27,225 nt of DNA from assembly GCA_034112285.1 (NCBI GenBank), contig JAWUVP010000067.1, positions 1 to 27,225 on the forward strand. Reading direction: 5' to 3'. Below are positions 7,598 to 15,616 of this stretch, in pieces. The notes under the pieces were generated by a model that made no database searches, was not told the DNA's origin, and saw nothing but the letters and a program-made list of their open reading frames with translations. The stretch is from JAWUVP01 sp034112285. GTDB taxonomy: Bacteria; Pseudomonadota; Gammaproteobacteria; JABDGN01. The translations under genes were made by a program, and so were the position numbers. The first letter of the stretch is position 1; every line of letters begins with the position of its first letter.

Positions 7598-9094
7598 ATG
7601 AACCTTTCTATTTTGCAGTCACGTACTTTGCAAGGCGTCCAGGCGCCGCCGGTTATTATCGAAATTCACATTACTGGCGGCCTGCCAAATTTTTGCATTG
7701 TGGGCTTGCCCAAAGGGGCGGTTAAAGAAAGTAAAGATCGGGTGCGCAGCGCGATCATAAACAGTCAGTTTAAATTTCCTGCACGGCGCATAACGGTTAA
7801 CCTGGCCCCGGCCGATGTGCCCAAAGATGGCTGCCGGTTTGATTTACCCATTGCGCTGGGTATTTTGCTGGCCAACCAACAGTTGGCCGCTAAAACTTTA
7901 GCCGAATATGAGTTTATTGGTGAGCTGGCTTTAACCGGTGAGCTGCGCCCTGTTAAAGGTGTGTTGCCTATTGCGTTAGCGGTGCAAAAATCGGGTAAAA
8001 AATTAATTTTACCAACAGCCAATGCCGCTGAAGCTGGGCTTATTAGTGGCTTGGAAATATACCCAGCAGAAGATTTGTTGCAAGTGTGCGCGCATCTTAC
8101 GGGCAAGGTGTTGATAACGGCTGTGGTCCCCAGCCCCCCAACTCCCAACTTTAAAAAAATTCCAGATTTACGCGATGTCTATGGTCAGGCGGCAGCAAGG
8201 CGTGCATTAGAAATTGCCGCTGCCGGTGGTCACAGTTTACTGCTAAGCGGCCCGCCTGGCACAGGCAAAACCATGCTGGCTAGCCGTTTACCCGGTATTT
8301 TACCTCCCATGAGCGATGACGATGCCTTAACCGTGGCCGCAATTAATTCCATTGCCTATAATGGCTTTTCGGTGGAGCAATGGCAGCAACGTCCGTTTCG
8401 CAATCCGCACCATAGCGCTTCAAGCGTAGCCTTGGTGGGTGGTGGCACGCCGCCGCGCCCGGGTGAAATTTCATTGGCGCATAACGGTGTTTTGTTTTTA
8501 GATGAGCTGCCCGAGTTTAAACGTAATGTTTTAGAGGCGCTGCGTGAGCCTTTAGAGTCTGGCGAAATTACTATTTCCCGCGCCGCCATTCAAGTGGAGT
8601 TTCCTGCGCGGTTCCAATTAATTGCTGCCATGAACCCATGCCCGTGCGGTTACTTGGGGGACCCTGCAGCCGATTGCCACTGCAGCCAGGAGCAAGTGCA
8701 ACGCTATCGCCAGCGTTTATCTGGGCCTTTTTTAGATCGTATTGATATGCATGTGGAAGTTGCCCGCGTGCCACAAAAATATTTATTGCAAGCCAAGCGT
8801 GCAGGCAATGAAGCTTCTGCTAGTGTGCGCGCCCGGGTAGAGCAAGCACGCGCGCTGCAACACGCGCGCACCGGTATGCACAATGCGGCAATGAACAACG
8901 AACAATTAGATAAACACGTGCAGCTTGATGACGCACTAAAAGAATGGCTGCTAGAGGCTTTAGAAAAGTTAAAGCTCTCTGCGCGTAGCTACCACCGCTT
9001 GCTACGCGTGGCGCGAACGATTGCCGATTTGGCAGGTGAAGCACAGGTTCGGCAACGTCACTTGGCCGAAGCGCTTAATTATCGATTGCGTTGA
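7598..9094 (+). CDS. comM: YifB/ComM family Mg-chelatase-like AAA+ ATPase
   Basis: A 498-residue protein matching YifB/ComM, a hexameric helicase that promotes branch migration during integration of incoming DNA in naturally transformable relatives. Domains in order: N-terminal ChlI-like Lon-fold domain (1 to about 165, with ITGGLPNFCIVGLPKGAVKESKDRVRSA near the start), AAA+ Mg-chelatase domain (Walker A GPPGTGKT at 218-225, Walker B VLFLDELPEF near 295-305), a cysteine-containing NPCPCGYLGDP loop, and a C-terminal Mg_chelatase_C region ending in an arginine-rich helix. The longest frame starts at TTG 7580; ATG 7598 gives the family's usual N-terminus (MNLSILQSRTLQG) and is preferred. The ribosome-binding site is weak. 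The gene begins only 21 bases after the composite repeat, whose hairpins may affect its expression. Confidence 0.9.
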   Translation: MNLSILQSRTLQGVQAPPVIIEIHITGGLPNFCIVGLPKGAVKESKDRVRSAIINSQFKFPARRITVNLAPADVPKDGCRFDLPIALGILLANQQLAAKTLAEYEFIGELALTGELRPVKGVLPIALAVQKSGKKLILPTANAAEAGLISGLEIYPAEDLLQVCAHLTGKVLITAVVPSPPTPNFKKIPDLRDVYGQAAARRALEIAAAGGHSLLLSGPPGTGKTMLASRLPGILPPMSDDDALTVAAINSIAYNGFSVEQWQQRPFRNPHHSASSVALVGGGTPPRPGEISLAHNGVLFLDELPEFKRNVLEALREPLESGEITISRAAIQVEFPARFQLIAAMNPCPCGYLGDPAADCHCSQEQVQRYRQRLSGPFLDRIDMHVEVARVPQKYLLQAKRAGNEASASVRARVEQARALQHARTGMHNAAMNNEQLDKHVQLDDALKEWLLEALEKLKLSARSYHRLLRVARTIADLAGEAQVRQRHLAEALNYRLR

Positions 9095-9180
9095 GGTGAG
9101 CGATGGATAAAAAGTGTTCTGTGTATTGCTGCCAATTCAGAGTGCGCGCTTCAAGTATAAGCTTGTGCGTAGCAATGCAC

Positions 9181-10284
9181 CTAAGCTAGTTGTGCTTTGT
9201 AAATATCTATCAGCGCAGTAAAATGTTTTTCACTCGAAAAAAGTCGGTCGGCTTTTTCTTTGCCGGCCTGTGCTAGTTGCTCAGCTTTTTCAGGTTGTTG
9301 AATAAGTTGGGTAATCTTGGCGGCCAAATCATTTGCATCGCCTGGGGTAAATAATAGCCCGGTAGATTCGGGGTCAATAATTTCTTGCACGCCACCGGCA
9401 TTGCTACCAATTACGGCAATGCCGCAACGCATGGCCTCTACTAACACTAGGCCAAAAGTTTCATTTTCTGTGGCTAAAATCAATGCATCAAAGTTTGGCA
9501 TAATGGTTTGTGGCTGCGGATAAAAATCAACAAACTTAACGTAGGGCGTTAATTTCTCCTGGGTAACTTGGCTTTTAAGTTGTTGCAAGTAGGCGTCATC
9601 CATAGCGTGGCCAATAATCATGACTTGAAAAGGGAGATTGTTTTTTAAGCATTGCGCTAATGCACGCAAAACAAGGTGCTGTCCTTTGGGTTTTTCAATT
9701 CGGCCTAAAATTAACGCGGTGAACATTGCCGGATCTAAATTGTATTGCGCAAAAAATTCGGCTTTGTTAATACGTTCAGTGCTGGGAGCAGCAACGCCTA
9801 AATAAAAAGGTTTAATGGCCGAATCAGGCATAGGGAGTTTGCGCTTTGCATCTTTGGCTAAGGCTTGGGTCACCGCTAATAATTGATCTACCTGGCGATA
9901 AAGCCAACGATGATAAATATCTTTTTTATAATGCGTAATGTGCATATGCCGCGAATAAACCAGCTTGGGTTTGCGCCGGCTTAATTGTTTTGCTAAAACG
10001 GCTAAGGGTAAATCTTTGCCCCAGTGAATATGCAAAATATCGGCTTGTGTCGCGTCAATGATTTTTGCCAATTTGCGTGCATTGCCAAGCGGGAAGCTGG
10101 GCAATGTGCTGTGGGGCAAGTAATGGCAAGGTGTTTTTTCACCCAAATGTTTTGCTAGCGGCGTGCCATGGCGAAAAACATTAACCTGTGCAATTTGCGC
10201 TTGTTGAAAATATTCACAGCATTTTTGTGCGTAGAGTTCTAACCCGCCATATGCATCGGACATACAAAGCGTTAGAGTTTTCAT
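9181..10284 (-). CDS. GT4-family glycosyltransferase
   Basis: A 367-residue GT-B retaining glycosyltransferase (group 1/GT4), which transfers a sugar from a nucleotide donor, probably to an envelope glycan. The N-terminal domain holds AYGGLELYAQ (acceptor-side glycine loop, about 10-19) and ADILHIHWGKDLP. The C-terminal domain starts with TALILGRIEKPKGQHLVLRAL and carries the donor-site motif ETFGLVLVE (an EX7E pair) followed by NAGGVQEII. Length is typical. Its ATG immediately follows the stop codon of the PagL-like gene with zero spacing and no clear Shine-Dalgarno, so translation is probably coupled. It is the last gene of the deoB, barrel, GT4 operon. Acceptor and linkage cannot be told from sequence. 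Confidence 0.85.
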   Translation of the reverse strand: MKTLTLCMSDAYGGLELYAQKCCEYFQQAQIAQVNVFRHGTPLAKHLGEKTPCHYLPHSTLPSFPLGNARKLAKIIDATQADILHIHWGKDLPLAVLAKQLSRRKPKLVYSRHMHITHYKKDIYHRWLYRQVDQLLAVTQALAKDAKRKLPMPDSAIKPFYLGVAAPSTERINKAEFFAQYNLDPAMFTALILGRIEKPKGQHLVLRALAQCLKNNLPFQVMIIGHAMDDAYLQQLKSQVTQEKLTPYVKFVDFYPQPQTIMPNFDALILATENETFGLVLVEAMRCGIAVIGSNAGGVQEIIDPESTGLLFTPGDANDLAAKITQLIQQPEKAEQLAQAGKEKADRLFSSEKHFTALIDIYKAQLA

Positions 10285-10839
10285 TTAGTCGGCCATGTGG
10301 TAGGTAAACGTAATTTCATTAACAAACAAGCCGTCATCATTGCTAAATTGTGCGGCATTATTGTAAACAAGATAATGATACGATAAATCATACTGCGATT
10401 GGGGGCCAAAGTTAATGCCAACACCGCTAGTTTGTTCGAAGGTGCCATAGCCGCCTAGCTTTTGCCCAGAAAACTGATCGCGATTCATAAGGCCAATGCC
10501 GTAACCTAAATCCACAAAGGGTGAAATGCCATTGTCATAAGCAAACCGGCGCTGCACACGAAACACCGGCATGATGTTAAAAATAGTAAGGTTACCATAT
10601 TGCGTATTTTTGGCGCTGTTGGAGTGCCAGTAGCTTAAGCCAAAATTCCAGTAGCCGGTTAGTTCTACGGTTTTATTGAAATTGGTAATGTTGCCCCAAA
10701 AATGTTCTATGTTGGCTGAAAAGCCATTCATGCTATCAATGCCGTTAAAGCCGCGTCCTAAGCTTATGCCTTGTTCGGCTTGGCTAATGTTGGCTAGAGA
10801 TAATAAGAGAACACCTAGTAAAAGAAGTTTGTTTCGCAT
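10285..10839 (-). CDS. PagL-like outer-membrane barrel, probable non-catalytic
   Basis: A 184-residue protein with a signal peptide (MRNKLLLLGVLLLSLANISQA, cleavage near residue 21). Length and pattern fit the lipid A 3-O-deacylase PagL fold, an eight-stranded outer-membrane barrel: WNFGLSYWHSNS, FNIMPVFRVQRRF, ISPFVDLGYGIGLMNR, then the family's last strand pair. PagL has a catalytic His-x-Ser-Asn-Ala motif there. By eye this protein has VYNNA (Val158, Tyr159, Asn160, Asn161, Ala162), so the catalytic His and Ser appear replaced. Either the alignment is shifted or the protein keeps the fold without the activity. It starts 3 bases after the deoB stop, with GAAGGA inside the end of deoB. The alternative is a generic small barrel. 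Confidence 0.6.
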   Translation of the reverse strand: MRNKLLLLGVLLLSLANISQAEQGISLGRGFNGIDSMNGFSANIEHFWGNITNFNKTVELTGYWNFGLSYWHSNSAKNTQYGNLTIFNIMPVFRVQRRFAYDNGISPFVDLGYGIGLMNRDQFSGQKLGGYGTFEQTSGVGINFGPQSQYDLSYHYLVYNNAAQFSNDDGLFVNEITFTYHMAD

Positions 10840-10842
10840 GGT

Positions 10843-12072
10843 TTATTTTCCTTCGGTTAAAAAGCTAACGCCGTTTTGTAATGGTTTAATGTGTAAATGC
10901 TCGGCAATGGTTTGCCCAATATCAGCAAAGCTATTGCGAATGCCAATATTTCCAGTTCCTAAGTCAGGACCGAATGCTAACACAGGAATGTGTTCACGGG
11001 TATGATCAGAGCCCGGCTGTGTGGGGTCGCAGCCATGATCAGCGGTAATAATAACTAAATCACCTTTTTGCAGGCATTTTAAAAACTCAGGCAGGCGTTG
11101 ATCAAATTGTTCTAACGCCGCGGCATAACCGGTTACGTCACGACGGTGCCCATATTTGCTATCAAAATCTACAAAATTTGTAAAAATTAAACTTTTATCA
11201 CCTGCTGTTTGCATGGCATCTAGCGTGGCAGTAAACAGCGCATCGTTGCCATCGGCTTTAATTTCTTGGCTAATGCCTTTATGCGCAAATATATCAGCGG
11301 TTTTACCAATAGCAATGGTGGTGCCGTTTTGTTGAACAAGTTGTTCCAATAAAGTAGCTTCAGGTGGCGGCGTGGCAATGTCGCGACGGTTGGCCGTGCG
11401 TGTGTAATCGCCATCAGCGCCCACAAATGGCCGGGCAATCACTCGCCCAACATCATAAGGATCAACGAGCTTGCGTGCAATGTCGCAAATTTCATACAAA
11501 CGTTCCAGCCCAAAATGCGTTTCGTGCACCGCAATTTGAAACACGCTATCAGCAGAAGTATAAACAATAGGTTTGCCGCTTTGAATATGCTCATCGCCTA
11601 GCTCGTTAATAATTTCAGTGCCAGAGGCGTGTTTATTGCCTAGTACGCCAGGCAGTTTAGCTTGCTCAATAAAATCATTGAGTAAGCTTTCAGGAAAACA
11701 ATTTTCTTTGCTAGAAAAATAGCCCCAATCAAATAAGACTGGCACGCCGGCAATTTCCCAGTGCCCACTCGGGGTATCTTTGCCGTGGCTTAATTCTTGC
11801 GCGGCACCATATAAAGAGAGTGCGTCTTCTTCGCCATCGAGCCCGGCTGGAAATTCGTTACAGCTTACCTTGGCGGCTTGAGCTAAACCCAGCATAGTGA
11901 GATTGGGAAGATTCAAAGGCCCTTGGCGCACGCCCTCTTTATCAGCTTTGTCTTGGGCGCACCATTTGGCAATGTTGCCTAAGGTGTTCGCATTTGAGTC
12001 GCCATATTCAGCGGCGTCGGCACTTTCGCCAATTCCAAATGAATCCATTAATAAAATAATCGCACGCTTCAT
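10843..12072 (-). CDS. deoB: Phosphopentomutase
   Basis: A 409-residue metalloenzyme of the alkaline phosphatase superfamily that interconverts ribose-1-phosphate or deoxyribose-1-phosphate with the 5-phosphates in nucleoside salvage. Seen in sequence: the N-terminal metal motif MKRAIILLMDSFGIGES (Asp10), GKDTPSGHWEI near 98-108, and the C-terminal metal-binding TADHGCDPT and HTREHIPVL. Length is normal. ATG 12072 is preceded by a GGTAGAGA ribosome-binding site and a consensus TATAAT. It leads a three-gene operon with an outer-membrane barrel and a glycosyltransferase, which is not the usual deoCABD context. That suggests rearrangement, or ride-along expression rather than shared function. 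Confidence 0.93.
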   Translation of the reverse strand: MKRAIILLMDSFGIGESADAAEYGDSNANTLGNIAKWCAQDKADKEGVRQGPLNLPNLTMLGLAQAAKVSCNEFPAGLDGEEDALSLYGAAQELSHGKDTPSGHWEIAGVPVLFDWGYFSSKENCFPESLLNDFIEQAKLPGVLGNKHASGTEIINELGDEHIQSGKPIVYTSADSVFQIAVHETHFGLERLYEICDIARKLVDPYDVGRVIARPFVGADGDYTRTANRRDIATPPPEATLLEQLVQQNGTTIAIGKTADIFAHKGISQEIKADGNDALFTATLDAMQTAGDKSLIFTNFVDFDSKYGHRRDVTGYAAALEQFDQRLPEFLKCLQKGDLVIITADHGCDPTQPGSDHTREHIPVLAFGPDLGTGNIGIRNSFADIGQTIAEHLHIKPLQNGVSFLTEGK

Positions 12073-12100
12073 ATTATCTCTACCTAAAAATAAGGAAAGT

Positions 12101-12128
12101 ATTATAGCCTAACTGGTGGGGTTGTAGC
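12101..12128 (-). promoter_or_regulatory. Promoter of the deoB operon
   Basis: On the minus strand a perfect TATAAT (plus positions 12101-12106) sits 28 bases before the deoB ATG. A poor -35, GCTACA (12123-12128), lies 16 bases upstream of it. The -10 is strong; the -35 is weak, so the promoter may need an activator. Confidence 0.45.
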
Positions 12129-12137
12129 TATATCGAT

Positions 12138-12179
12138 CGTACCTCAAAATGCGAGATTTATACCAAAGGTCAACGCTAG
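12138..12179 (+). repeat. Dispersed repeat, copy 1
   Basis: CGTACCTCAAAATGC (12138-12152) and AAAGGTCAACGCTAG (12165-12179) both recur at 26897-26932. There the first block is in the same orientation with two changes and the second block is exactly inverted. Two blocks shared between non-coding sites indicate a genome repeat family, not chance. Confidence 0.55.
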
Positions 12180-12203
12180 TAAATCGTATTTATTAGCTAA
12201 TCA

Positions 12204-12243
12204 CGCCATTTTTATGGCGCAATTAAGCCATAATTGAGTTTTT
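12204..12243 (+). other. Tandem small hairpins
   Basis: CGCCAT-tttt-ATGGCG (12204-12219) is followed by CAATTA-AGCCA-TAATTG (12220-12236) and a short T-run. This could be a weak terminator on the plus strand. No plus-strand gene ends nearby, so it may be a relic of the gene remnants that follow. Confidence 0.3.
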
Positions 12244-12253
12244 ATGACAATAT

Positions 12254-12313
12254 ATGAAAAAATTATTCATAGCTTTCATGTTGATGTTTAGTCATGTTCT
12301 TTGTCTGAGCTAG
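12254..12313 (+). pseudogene. Signal-peptide remnant
   Basis: A 19-codon frame reads MKKLFIAFMLMFSHVLCLS then TAG. This is a textbook signal peptide (basic start, hydrophobic core) with no mature protein after it. There is no clear ribosome-binding site. It appears to be the severed 5' end of an exported-protein gene. Confidence 0.4.
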
Positions 12314-12459
12314 AAAATATATTGCCAGAAATACCAAGGCGTAGCTTGCTACGGCACCTGAATAAACTGGTTAGCAGTGTCGAGCTCACGGCCATTGGAG
12401 AAGAGCGCGCGCAGCGGTATCAACTTACCGTGCAAAAAGAAGCTGCTTACTGGAAATAA
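12301..12459 (+). pseudogene. Winged-helix C-terminal remnant
   Basis: A frame open from an upstream TAG to TAA at 12457-12459 encodes about 52 residues: LENILPEIPRRSLLRHLNKLV, then a strand/wing-like section with GEERAQRYQLTV, ending AAYWK. The helix-turn-helix then wing pattern resembles the C-terminal winged helix of regulators and Fic-type proteins. It lacks an upstream gene body and a normal start, and overlaps the signal-peptide remnant in another frame. I read it as the 3' end of a deleted gene. The family assignment is by eye only. Confidence 0.4.
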
Positions 12460-12509
12460 CAGGGGTATTTTTCTGCTTTGTTTCAAAACATTTGTACTTC
12501 AATGTTTGG

Positions 12510-12635
12510 CCCTTGTAGATAAGGGATACATCCTCGTGACTTGAGTATTTGTCCTGTATTCATTGGATAGGGCCCTCGGTAAATATCCTAGAGCGGACAT
12601 TTTAACTTGGGACAAACCGGACATTACTACTTGGG
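12510..12635. mobile_element. IS-end-like remnant with direct repeats
   Basis: GCGGACATTTTAACTTGGG (12593-12611) and CCGGACATTACTACTTGGG (12617-12635) are near-identical direct repeats with a 24-base period. Repeated GGACATT...ACTTGGG units resemble transposase-binding arrays at the ends of IS21-type elements. A hairpin CCCTT/AAGGG (12510-12525) lies upstream. No transposase coding sequence remains. With the two gene fragments before it, the whole 12130-12640 stretch looks like a decayed insertion site. The IS21 link rests on memory of the motif. Confidence 0.4.
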
Positions 12636-12657
12636 GCCTACAGGCGTAAATTTGCTA

Positions 12658-12685
12658 TTGACAGCCCTATAAATACTGCTAGTCT
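12658..12685 (+). promoter_or_regulatory. Promoter of the barrel/thaumatin operon
   Basis: A perfect -35 TTGACA (12658-12663), a 16-base spacer and TAGTCT (12680-12685), with TGC directly before it forming an extended -10. Transcription would begin near 12692, about 23 bases before the GTG start. It lies directly after the IS-like repeats. Confidence 0.55.
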
Positions 12686-12714
12686 TCAAAATTCTCAAGA
12701 GCGAAGGAATCGAC

Positions 12715-13452
12715 GTGAAATTATTTAAATTTTTAATTCTACTCAGTGTTTTCATCTCTAATTGTCTTGTTGCATTACCAGCATTGAATATGGGTTTAAC
12801 GTTAGGTTATGGATTTTCAATGAAATCTCAACCAGGCCAGGATATTGCCGTTTCAACCGCACTGACTAATCGTTATGGCGCTGCTACGACTAAAAGTGGT
12901 TTGCATTTATTGGGTCTAACTTTAGGTTATTTGTTAACCCCCATTCCAAAATTGACACAATTACAATCTATCATTGGTGTCGGTTTATATCAAAGTACGA
13001 TGAAGTATCATGGTACTGAAATTCCCGCGATCAATTATGGGGGCGGTGATAGTTTAAACTATAGTTATGACGATAAATCAACCGCTTTAGTGCTGGAATC
13101 AAAATGGCTTTATAACCTTAAAGGTTGGCAACCCTACGTGTTAATAGGTTTAGGATTATCCAATAATCGTTTAGCAAATTACAGTGAAGTACCAACCAAT
13201 CCAGCCGGTACGGCAGCGCCAATTGCGCCTTACAATGATCATAGTTCACAATCTTTTGCGTATGAGTTAGCCTTGGGCGTACAGAAAAAAATTGATCAAC
13301 ATTTCCAGTTGTCTGCTGATCTACGAGATTTATCCTACGGCGATGAGTTCTTAACAGCGCCAAAAGGACAATATTATAACGGAAATGCTAAGTTTAAGGC
13401 TGATGCTCTCGCTTTGTATGGCATTGCGATTAACGCCAGCTATCAATTTTAA
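12715..13452 (+). CDS. Outer-membrane beta-barrel protein
   Basis: A 245-residue exported protein. The signal peptide MKLFKFLILLSVFISNCLVA is followed by alternating amphipathic strands (LNMGLTLGYGF, HLLGLTLGYLL, LQSIIGVGLY, QPYVLIGLGLSNN, FAYELALGVQKK, FQLSADLRDLSYG). It ends in SYQF, a terminal aromatic residue typical of proteins inserted by the BAM complex. It fits the general OmpA/OMP-b-brl type of small barrel, with no visible peptidoglycan-binding domain. The start is GTG at 12715 with AAGGA 6 bases before it; this start places the signal peptide exactly. The thaumatin-like gene follows after 29 bases with its own strong ribosome-binding site, so the two form an operon. Role unknown: adhesin, receptor or anchor for its neighbour are possibilities. 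Confidence 0.75.
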   Translation: MKLFKFLILLSVFISNCLVALPALNMGLTLGYGFSMKSQPGQDIAVSTALTNRYGAATTKSGLHLLGLTLGYLLTPIPKLTQLQSIIGVGLYQSTMKYHGTEIPAINYGGGDSLNYSYDDKSTALVLESKWLYNLKGWQPYVLIGLGLSNNRLANYSEVPTNPAGTAAPIAPYNDHSSQSFAYELALGVQKKIDQHFQLSADLRDLSYGDEFLTAPKGQYYNGNAKFKADALALYGIAINASYQF

Positions 13453-13481
13453 TCGAGCCTGTTTTATAGTAAGGAAGAAAT

Positions 13482-15317
13482 ATGTTAAGACGAATTTTAA
13501 TTATCAGTAGCATACTGTTTTTACCCGCCACACTGTTTGCCACAGTTCTACAAATTGTGCCCAATACCACTTCAATTTCTGTTGGCGTCGGGGAGTCGAC
13601 TGTCGTGGAGTTTGCAGTAAAAAATGTCGCGCCAAATCAAACCGCTGTACCCGGTAATTTTACCCTTCAATATCCTACGGATTCAAATATCACTATTAGC
13701 CAAAATACAGCAAGCAGTGCACCTTGCAGCGAGACATCGCAGTTGGCGTATAATCAATCTTGTAACTATCAACTACAAATCACAGGTAATGCTGTGACAA
13801 CAAACGATATTATGTTGCGCCCCACGGTTTGTGGCTTTAATGGTTCAGGTCCGTGTGATATTGCATCTTCTACCAATGCCTTAAATATTGCTGTGTCCCA
13901 GGCTAACAAAGGTGGGCGTATATTTACCATTAAAAATATGTGTCCATTTCGAGTGTCGCTGGGGTTTGTGAGTGGCAGTGTGCAAGAGCCGTTAATTCCA
14001 AACTCCGGCAATAGCTGCTCCCAATCAAAACCGTGTGCCAGTCCTTTGGTTTGTGCCTATAGCAATCCGAGTGCAACAACCGGCATTTGTTCACCGATGA
14101 AAGACATTTATTGTAACCCAGATTACTACAATAACTTTCAAGCACAATGTAAAGCGAATGATGAAGTCTGCGGCACTTGTCCAAATGGTTCAAGCTGTAA
14201 TGTCAATGCAGGGCCTTTGTATGCCCAGGGTCAAAATAAAGGTTTATGTTTTAGTGCCCCGCCACAAATTACATCACCAGCTAGTGGTTCACATGTACTT
14301 GCAGCGGGCAGTGAATCAAACCCAGCAATAGCAACGGCGACGTTAATTCCATCATTGACCTCAGTCGATGTGAAATGGAGTGGTGGTATTTTTCCACGTC
14401 TTATTCCACAGTCAGGAACGGCAACAACCATAGCAGGTTGGTGCCGCTCCGATAAAGATGCGACTAAAGCATGCGACTTAGGTCAAGGTCCACAACCACC
14501 GTATACGGGAGCTGAATTTACTTTGTTGCGTGATAGTGTTGATACCTACGATACCACCTTGATCAATGGTCCAACCATTCCAATAAGTATGAGCCCAACC
14601 AGTATTACGCGTAATACTGGTAATGCTTATAGTTGCGGAGCTGCCGGCGACACCAGCGCACAAAGTAGCACAGATTATAATTTACCGGCAGCAAGTTGGA
14701 CTTTTTCTAATCCTAACGGTGATGTCGGTTACAACTTTGTGCATTTGACTAGCAGCAGTGTCAGCTGTACGACAGCGAATGCAAACAGTGTTTGTACGGG
14801 TGATTCAGCTGGAGGCACCACGTGCGGGATTGGATACACCCCTGGCACGGCAAATGTAGAAGAACCGAAATGTGGTACCTTAGTTGGGCATTGGGCTGCA
14901 GCCAACGCGTGCGCTAGTGGTAGCAGTTATCTTAACAACTTATTTAGTTGTAACACACCGTACTTAACTGCAACCTATAAAGATTTGTATCAATGTAGTG
15001 GTGTAGCGCCAGATAGCTGTAATCAAGGCGGTGCAACGACAACGTGTTGCGGCTGTAGTAACTGGAGTGGTCTAGCTACCCCAACGCACACCTGTAATAG
15101 TCAAAATCCAACCTGGCTATTACCCGCCATATTGAACAATATTAGTTGGTTAAAAGCGGGTAGCCCAACATCATATTCTTATCCGTATGATGATACCTCA
15201 TCAACCTTTAGTTGTCCGGCTAGCGCTAGCAGCAATGATGTTGGTAAGGTTAACTACACAGTGACTTTCTGTCCAGGTGGTGAGGTTGGTGGTATTACAC
15301 CTCCAAGCGGTTTTTAA
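13482..15317 (+). CDS. Exported cysteine-rich thaumatin-like protein
   Basis: A 611-residue protein with signal peptide (1 to about 20). Residues 22-140 form an Ig-like, Thr/Ser/Asn-rich domain. At 145-155 GRIFTIKNMCPF matches the first strand of thaumatin-fold proteins. It is followed by an unusual cysteine-rich insert (about 179-256), then the rest of the fold: AEFTL with Glu345, TYDTTLINGP with Asp357, CGTLVGHW, and the hallmark YSYPYDDTSSTFSCP (565-578) and VTFCPGG near the end. Of the acidic-cleft residues of antifungal thaumatin proteins, Glu345, Asp357 and Asp570/571 are present; one Asp appears as Asn362. I count 32 cysteines, an even number, which suggests many disulfides. AAGGAAG precedes the ATG. 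Thaumatin proteins bind glucans and some cleave them; whether this one does is unknown. Confidence 0.8.
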   Translation: MLRRILIISSILFLPATLFATVLQIVPNTTSISVGVGESTVVEFAVKNVAPNQTAVPGNFTLQYPTDSNITISQNTASSAPCSETSQLAYNQSCNYQLQITGNAVTTNDIMLRPTVCGFNGSGPCDIASSTNALNIAVSQANKGGRIFTIKNMCPFRVSLGFVSGSVQEPLIPNSGNSCSQSKPCASPLVCAYSNPSATTGICSPMKDIYCNPDYYNNFQAQCKANDEVCGTCPNGSSCNVNAGPLYAQGQNKGLCFSAPPQITSPASGSHVLAAGSESNPAIATATLIPSLTSVDVKWSGGIFPRLIPQSGTATTIAGWCRSDKDATKACDLGQGPQPPYTGAEFTLLRDSVDTYDTTLINGPTIPISMSPTSITRNTGNAYSCGAAGDTSAQSSTDYNLPAASWTFSNPNGDVGYNFVHLTSSSVSCTTANANSVCTGDSAGGTTCGIGYTPGTANVEEPKCGTLVGHWAAANACASGSSYLNNLFSCNTPYLTATYKDLYQCSGVAPDSCNQGGATTTCCGCSNWSGLATPTHTCNSQNPTWLLPAILNNISWLKAGSPTSYSYPYDDTSSTFSCPASASSNDVGKVNYTVTFCPGGEVGGITPPSGF

Positions 15318-15616
15318 TTTTCCATTTTATGACGTTAGCAGGAGTGGAATGAACCACGGCAAATATCAGAGAGCTAATGTGAGGGAGTAAGGCAAACGAA
15401 ATCTTTCGGTATTATGCCTACCACGCTATAAACCAATTTTGGGCAACCAGTTACAATTTCGAGAATTCAGTCATCAAAAATAGGAGGTGATGATTGGCTG
15501 TGGCATTTTAAATAAGATGGCCAGGATTGGCATGCCTGTCAGTTTTAAAATGGCATAAATTGATAATCTAAAGAAACTCGAGAGGTTAGGAAACAAAGCC
15601 ACGCAAGTGGTACTTA
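15318..15616. other. Non-coding stretch with a double hairpin
   Basis: These 299 bases lie between two genes that converge here. AGGCA and TGCCT (15390-15419) enclose a second palindrome CGAAA-TC-TTTCG, a possible transcription end without a T-run. At 15482-15488 AGGAGGT is a near-perfect anti-16S match followed at 15490 by a 22-codon frame. The spacing is too short for efficient initiation, so I do not call it a gene. Confidence 0.35.

Noticed and set aside
15490..15558. 22-codon frame after a near-perfect anti-16S match
   Set aside because: The Shine-Dalgarno is only 2 bases from the ATG and the peptide shows no features; likely chance.
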